A stretch of 7,141 nt of DNA from a bacterium (GTDB lineage Bacteria; UBA9089; CG2-30-40-21): NCBI GenBank assembly GCA_018814245.1, contig JAHIZN010000299.1:1-7141 (forward strand), given 5' to 3'. Numbering within the stretch: position 1 is the first letter of the stretch; each line of letters opens with the position of its first letter. Of this stretch, positions 1 through 6,000 are shown piece by piece. A model generated the notes under the pieces. That model saw nothing but the letters and a program-made list of their open reading frames with translations, was not told the DNA's origin and did no database searches. Made by a program: the position numbers and the translations under genes.

Positions 1-84
1 AGGGGTTACAATTATGGTCAATGTCCCTATACCAGATGGGTCAGGGCTAACCGTAACAGTAAATGTAGGTGCAATTGTATCAGG
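1..84 (-). other. Start of a further C-terminal domain, cut by the window edge (residues 2196-2223)
   Basis: After cohesin 3 the chain continues PDTIAPTFTVTVSPDPSG and ends at ...TIIVTP with the frame still open. 'DTIAPTFTVTVSP' followed by a beta strand is the usual opening of an Ig-like or fibronectin-like repeat, so at least one more domain follows. Too little is visible to name it. Confidence 0.6.
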
Positions 85-3000
85 TGTACCAGTAATCGTA
101 CCTATTTGAGTAGATAAAGGAACAGTCGTTGTACAATTGAGTATCTCAGTATCCCTCGGTGGAGCAAAATCAAAATTCAGAACTGTTGTGCCAGTCCCTT
201 TTGCCTTGAATTTAATAGTAAGTACTGTTCCTGTGCCTTGTGTAGTGCCCGAGGTTAATCCCACAGCATAATCAATTGTGCCGCTTTCATTGTTAAATTG
301 GGAAATAAGTGGACTGCCGCCCGCAGGGAATGCCCCTTGAGTAAGGCTTATTACCTCTAATGCCTGTGGGTCAAAGGAAAGATAAGCACCAACTGAGTCA
401 AGGGTAGGTGCATGGAGTAGATTAATATTTATATCGAATTCAGCACCTGTTATCACTTCCCTCTTTTCAGGTACTGCCTTAAGAATGGCAGACTCACCAT
501 CACTTATTAATGATACCGCAAACAAAGGAGACCGATATAGAGTAGTAGTATGGAGGAAGTTTGATTTAAGATAGCCAAAGTCCTTCAGGCTAATCGCATC
601 ATCTCCATTAAAATCAGAGTTTACATACCCATCCCTTTTATGGTAATCTGAATCATACCAACGCGAGCCTGTATTTGTCTTTAGGAATGCCCTTTTCAAG
701 CAGCCAAAATCTTTCAGACTTACCATACAATCTCCATTAGCATCGGCATTTAAGAGGGTAAGGGTAGAAAGTGTAGTTTTTGTTCCCGCAGTTATGGTCA
801 CGCTACCCCAGTATCCGAAAGATGCACCCGGAGCATAAGTAAATACCTGCGGATAGGTCATTGGAGGAATATTATTGATTAAAAAGTAACCAGTATCCGT
901 TGTAACAGCCCTTAACTCAGTTCCAGCAATACATATCTCTATGCCGGCATGAGGATTTTGTCTTGGAATATCAAATAGCACATATCCATCTAAACTGCCG
1001 CAAGGGAATATAATAATCTTTCCTCCGGTTGCAGTAAAAGATAGTGACTCAGTCTCTTTGAGAATGTCGGTATTTCTTGGCGAATCGAAATTAAGGTTTA
1101 AGGTTGTTGTTCCCATGATTGCCTTTGCCTTAAAACCAATAGTAAGCACTGTCCCTGTGCCTTGAGTAGTACCCGAGGTTAATCCCACAGCATAATCAAT
1201 TGTGCCGATGTCATTGTTAAATTGGGAAATAATCACACTGCCATCTTGTGGGAATGATCCTTGTGTAAGTCCTGTAACCTCCAATATATTCGGGTCAAAA
1301 GAAAGATAAACACCTGCGGAATCAAATTCTTTAGCCTTTCTCAGCACAATATCAAGATTAAAATTATTTTCTATACCAATTTCAATATTGGCTGGCGAGA
1401 TAGTAAGCAGGGTATCAGTTACCATAACAGTTGCAGCAGCAGAGCCATAAGCCCCCATATTATCAGTTACTGTCAATTCAAAAGCGTAATTTCCAGCTTG
1501 TACCGGGATAAAGGTAATGGTTCCTGTAGTCGGATTAGCCAGAGTAATTTGATGACCAGCAATTTGTCTCCAATAATAACTTATAAGGCTACCATCAGGG
1601 TCATAGCTTTTAATCCCGGTTAATGTTACCAAATCATCTACCATTATTGAATGCTCATGACCAGAAATAATAGCCACAGGCGGCTTATTAATCCTTACGG
1701 CTATTGTTCCATTCCTATGATTAAAGGGAATAGGATTTATACCATTAAGAATCTCCGCCTTTCTGGGTGATATAAAGTCAATATTAAGGGTTGTAGTCCC
1801 TTGTGCCTTTGGATTAAAGAGAATAGTTAATACTGTGCCTGTTCCTTTAGCCGTACCCGAGGTTAATCCCACCGCATAATCAATTGTGCCTCTGTCATTG
1901 TTAAATTGGGAAATAATTGGGCTTCCACCTGCAGGGAATGCACCTTGAGTAAGGCTTATTACCTCTAATGCCTGTGAATCAAAGGAAAGATAAACACCGA
2001 CAGAATCAAAATCAGGAACATCTGATAGGTTTATTTGCAGGGTAAATGCATCTCCCAAAATAGCAGTCTTAATCTCAGGAAAGACTGCAAGTGTTGTTGT
2101 AAGCGTACTGACAGGTGTCAGCGTAGCATAAACATAGGTATCTGAACCGGCAGTAACCGTTGCTGTTCCATACCAGTCTTGATAGCCAGATAAGGTTAGC
2201 TTAATGGTATGTGTTCCTGGTGAGATGTTAGTAAATACCTGAGTAGTCACAGAGCCGGTATCAGTGCTGTCAAGGTAGATTTTGGCACCGGAGGGGGAGG
2301 AGGTGATGGAGAGGGGTGGGGTAACTATATAAACAGGTTGAGGGATGCAGATATCTCTATTCAATGATTTTGACCCGGCATTGGATGAACGGACTTCTAC
2401 CACAAAGGTTAATGTCCCCCAAGCTAAACCATCAGCAAAGATTTTCCATGTTACCTGCTTCTGTTCACCAACTAAGATGGTGCCAATATCTTTAATTGCA
2501 GCCTCTCCCTGATAAAGAACCAATCCAGCAGGCAGCTTAATTTCTGCCTGCACATCTTTTGCTTCTGAATTACTTGTATTTTGAATAATAAAATTCATCT
2601 CAAATGGGTTTGGAGCATATCTGCCTTCCTGTATTTCTAAAAATGCAGGTGAGGTCAAGTATGACGAAAATGTCCCAGAAGAGGCAGCACCCCCTCCTAT
2701 TCCATACAGGGTTGAGACATCCCTTTCTGTTAAGGGAAGAATCGGGACAGGATTCCACCAGATACCTACAGAACTATCACCGGTAACAAGCTTTTCTGTG
2801 CTTACCGAATAGTCCCATTGTGTATTCGTGATACCTCTCCAATAAGCAGTGACGAATCTATTTGGCGTGGTGGCTCCAAATCCAATTAGTGTTCCCTGGG
2901 CAGTGAATGTTGGGCTCCCCACATCTCCATTTATTGCCTGCCAATACTGCGGCATATTTGATGCTCCAAACTCCCTTTCATACGCAACATAGTCTGAGCC

Positions 3001-6000
3001 GGGTATATTTATCGGTGCACCATCATTATCGTCCAACATCGTATCCAGCATCACCCTTACGCCAACATTATGAGTTTGTTGGCTTTGATTGAATAAGGAG
3101 TAGTTTATCTTGACGACATCCTCCCGTTTAGTTATGACATTCTTGACTATGGCAAGGGTCTGGGTTATAAGAAGGTCGTCCTTCTTCCATGTAGATACAA
3201 TTGAATCATTCTGTATTGTTGGATACAGTGTGAATATTCCTGTGTTATCGCCATAGATATAGGTGCTATCATCAATCTTTATTGTGGAAAACGATGTTTC
3301 TGGATATGGATGAGCATACATCAACTTTTTGTTATTATCATTGGAATTGTCAGGATCGCCCTCTTTTGCGCCTATCGTGAACCTGCCGATATCATGATTT
3401 ATGGCTATCTCTATATACCTATTTGACAAATAATAGATCCGCCCCTCTTGGTGGGTTGAGATGCCTTGGAATTCATAAGCTCCCATATCAACTGTGCCGT
3501 TTGCTATGCGAGGATTGCTATCTTTGTCGGTTGAGGGGATGGATGGGGCGGTGTTTGTGCCTGAGTTTATGCAAGGGGAGGAAGATTGAAGGTGAAAGTC
3601 GCCTCCTGCGATGAATTGGGGATTGACAGAGATGTCGTTTGTACCAGCAGAACAGCCATAGTAATTATCTCCACTATTGCCCCAGACATCGTTATAGTTA
3701 ATTAATGGAGAGGAGGAGTTGCAGTAGATGCCATAGCTACTATTCTCTGATATGATATTGTTGGTGATAGTTGGGGAGGAGCAGTGGCAGCAGATGCCAT
3801 GGACATTTCCTGATAGGGTGTTGTTGGTGATAGTGGGGGAGGAGGAGGATTCGCAGTAGATGCCGTTGTTATTCCCTGATATGATGTTGTTGGTGATGGT
3901 TGGGGAGGAGGAAGAGCAATAAATGCCATGCCCACTATTCCCTGATATGGTGTTGTGGCTAATGGCAGGAGAACCATTATTACAGTATATCCCACTGCCA
4001 TTCGATCCTGTTGTCCCGATTATCCTGAACCCAGACATAGATGCATTGTTGGTAGCATTGCCCTCAAATGTAACTGTGTTTGTACCGCCAAGCCCAGAAG
4101 CAGTAATCGTGGTTGTATCGCTTCCCGCTCCAACCAAGGCAATCCTTTTGTTGGTATAAACCGCCTCCGTATAAGTCCCGGCAGCAACCGAAACTGTGCC
4201 ACCTGTTGGACAGGCATTCACACCTGCCTGAATGGTGGTATATGTTCCTACAAAAACTCCAGAGGCATTATGGACAGTGACTGAGCCAGCCACAGTCTGT
4301 AAGGTTACGGCAATTATGTCAATTTTAAACCAGTCTGCAGCTGTGTAACCATAGGATTGTTGATTAGTATATGACCTTGGATCCAAAATCAGTTCCAAAT
4401 AGTCGAGTGGTTTCTCTTCGGTGTCTATCAAGACATGAAAACCGTGCCCCCAGTAATTGGAATTAGAATCACAACTTGTCCACCAAGAATATGTTGGAGA
4501 TATCTTTGTGTGTTGCAGGTATGGTTGTCCTTCTGGTCTGTCGTATGACCATTCTGCAATATTTACACCCATTATTAAGTTCAATGTAGTTGATGAACCA
4601 TCCGCATAATGGACTTTGATCTGTCCAACTACAACACCATTTGGAACATTATCTGCAAAAGCACCGCATTCTATAATGTGAATCTTGTCTACAGTGTATC
4701 CAGATAGATTTATAGTTCCTATTGGTACAAATTCACCATCTCCACAATGTCGAACACTTAGAATAGGTTTGCCTATGCCTCCAGCCTCAAAGGGGATGCC
4801 ATTATAAGCAAAAGAAGTACCATCTCCTATTATTCCTGTCCGAATGGTCGTAAAGACCATATCAGTTCCATAAGTGCCAACCTCTGTCAAAGTAGCATAA
4901 ACATAGGCAGTTGAACCAGCACTAACCGTTACCATCCCATACCAGTCCTGATAACCAGATAAGGCAAGCTTAATAGTATGTGCTCCTGGTGAGATGTTAG
5001 TAAATACCTGAGTAGTCACAGAGCCGGTATCAGTGCTGTCAAGGTAGATTTTAGCTCCTGATGGGGTGGAAGCAACTGAGATACTGCTTGTAATCAGGGT
5101 CATGGTAGCAATAATAGGTGTAGCTGCTCCAGCGGTTACTATTACTGAGCCAGACCAGTCATAGCAGCCGGGCTTGGTCAGCTTGATGGTATGTGTGCCA
5201 AGTGTAATGCTGGTCAAGATAGCTGGGGTAATGGCACTTTGGGTTGCTCCATCAAGCAAGATGCTGGCACCTGATGGAACAGAGCTAACTGAGATACTGC
5301 CGGTAATCAGAGTCAGTGTAGCAATAACAGGTGTAGTTGCTCCAGCGGTTACTGTTGCTGAGATAGACCAGTCATAGCAGCCGGGCATGGTCAGCTTGAT
5401 GGTATGCGTACCAAGGGTAATGCCTGCTAAGATGGCTGGGGTAATAGATCCCTTGTCTGTTCCATCAAGGAAGATGCCGGCACCTGTCGGGACAGAGCTA
5501 ACTGAGATACTGCCAGTAATCAGGGTCAGTGTAGCAATAACAGGTGTAGTTGCTCCAGCGGTTACTGTTACTGAACAAGACCAGTCATGGCAGCCGGGCT
5601 TAGTCAGTTTAATGGTATGTGTGCCAGGGGTAATGCCTGCTAAGATGGCTGGGGTAATAGTGCCCTTGTCTGTTCCATCAAGGAAGATGCCGGTACCTGA
5701 TGGGGTGGAAGTAATGGAAAGAGTGCCGTATTGTACAGGTGGGGTTGACTCATACGCACCCATATCAACTATGCCGTTTAGTATGCGAAACTTACCGTTT
5801 TTGTCTTTACCTGAGATTGCTGTGGATGTGTTTGAGCCTTTGTCTACGCAAGAAGAGGTAGGTTGAAGATGATAATCACCATTACCAACAAACAATGGGT
5901 TAGCATTGATGTTATCTTTCCCTGCCCAACTACCTTGGATATCAGAATAGGTAATGTTTAGTGAACAGTTATTGACTAAACTGATTTCATTTGGAGTATC

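Noticed and set aside
1261..1623. 120-residue plus-strand open frame
   Set aside because: It is antisense to cohesin 2 and the PKD domain, with a composition rich in Ser, Ile, Lys and Cys and no domain.
3702..4001. 99-residue minus-strand frame, rich in Pro, Ala and Thr with repeated SPTT-x-YQ
   Set aside because: It is an out-of-frame reading of the beta-helix 2 coil repeats; the real frame encodes the GIYC...SSPTITNN coils.
5387..5866. 159-residue plus-strand open frame with internal repeats (MVSLMVCVP...)
   Set aside because: It lies antisense to the PEGA array of the giant gene; its repeats simply mirror the 213-base PEGA repeats, and it has no independent start signal or recognisable domain.
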